From: CAYFJO01 sp964343305
GTDB taxonomy: Bacteria > Planctomycetota > Planctomycetia > Pirellulales > Pirellulaceae
Length of the DNA: 12,825 bases
Direction of reading: 5' to 3'
NCBI GenBank assembly: GCA_964343305.1
Contig: CAYFJO010000316.1
Span: 1-12,825, forward strand
The position numbers and the translations under genes are program-made. Positions 12,811 to 12,825 of this stretch are shown here, piece by piece. The first letter of the stretch is position 1. Every line of letters starts with the position of its first letter. The notes beneath the pieces are model-generated. The model had not been told where the DNA came from. It made no database searches and saw only the letters and a program-made list of their open reading frames with translations.

Positions 12811-12825
12811 TTGCGAACAGTTCAA

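Noticed and set aside
1..12825. A defence, phage or biosynthetic cluster
   Set aside because: The recognisable genes are envelope and housekeeping functions; no nuclease, integrase, toxin pair, NRPS/PKS or CRISPR repeats were seen.

Overview
The window looks like chromosomal DNA of a planctomycete, probably of the Pirellula/Rhodopirellula kind. This is inferred from several signs: an oversized SecA (1236 aa) with extra modules, an LRR-type fragment next to a membrane-anchor-like segment, secreted zinc-peptidase-like proteins of unknown role, weak Shine-Dalgarno signals before many genes, and small inverted-repeat elements scattered between and even inside genes. No search could be run, so the taxonomic call is an inference.

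Layout. (1) Positions 1-939, plus strand: the 3' part of an HExxH peptidase-like gene that runs off the left edge. (2) Positions 1050-3792, minus strand: a PhnP-type metallo-beta-lactamase-fold hydrolase, then after 154 nt a PlsC-like acyltransferase and, 3 nt further, a CdsA-type cytidylyltransferase. The last two catalyse consecutive steps, lysophosphatidate to phosphatidate to CDP-diacylglycerol, and are almost certainly co-transcribed. (3) Positions 3793-4112: a divergent promoter region with a hairpin. (4) Positions 4113-9264, plus strand: secA, then waaA (Kdo transferase of lipid A/LPS synthesis), separated by a small inverted-repeat element. (5) Positions 9371-10555, plus strand: metK, with its own good promoter and ribosome binding site. 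(6) Positions 10586-11554, minus strand: a secreted HExxH protein, convergent with metK. (7) Positions 11555-12825: a gene-poor tail with paired hairpins, two tiny overlapping ORFs and a degenerate LRR fragment.

The core genes concern the cell envelope: phospholipid synthesis, protein export and LPS core. MetK supplies S-adenosylmethionine. They are housekeeping genes.

The most unusual signals are inside them. SecA carries four ungapped, alignable copies of a 43-residue helical-wing-like unit where ordinary SecA has one, plus a 47-residue, probably small beta-barrel, insertion at the start of its second motor domain. waaA carries an in-frame GTAG-headed REP doublet (REPIN-like) that adds about 20 residues to the enzyme. 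No phage, IS, CRISPR, tRNA or rRNA was found.
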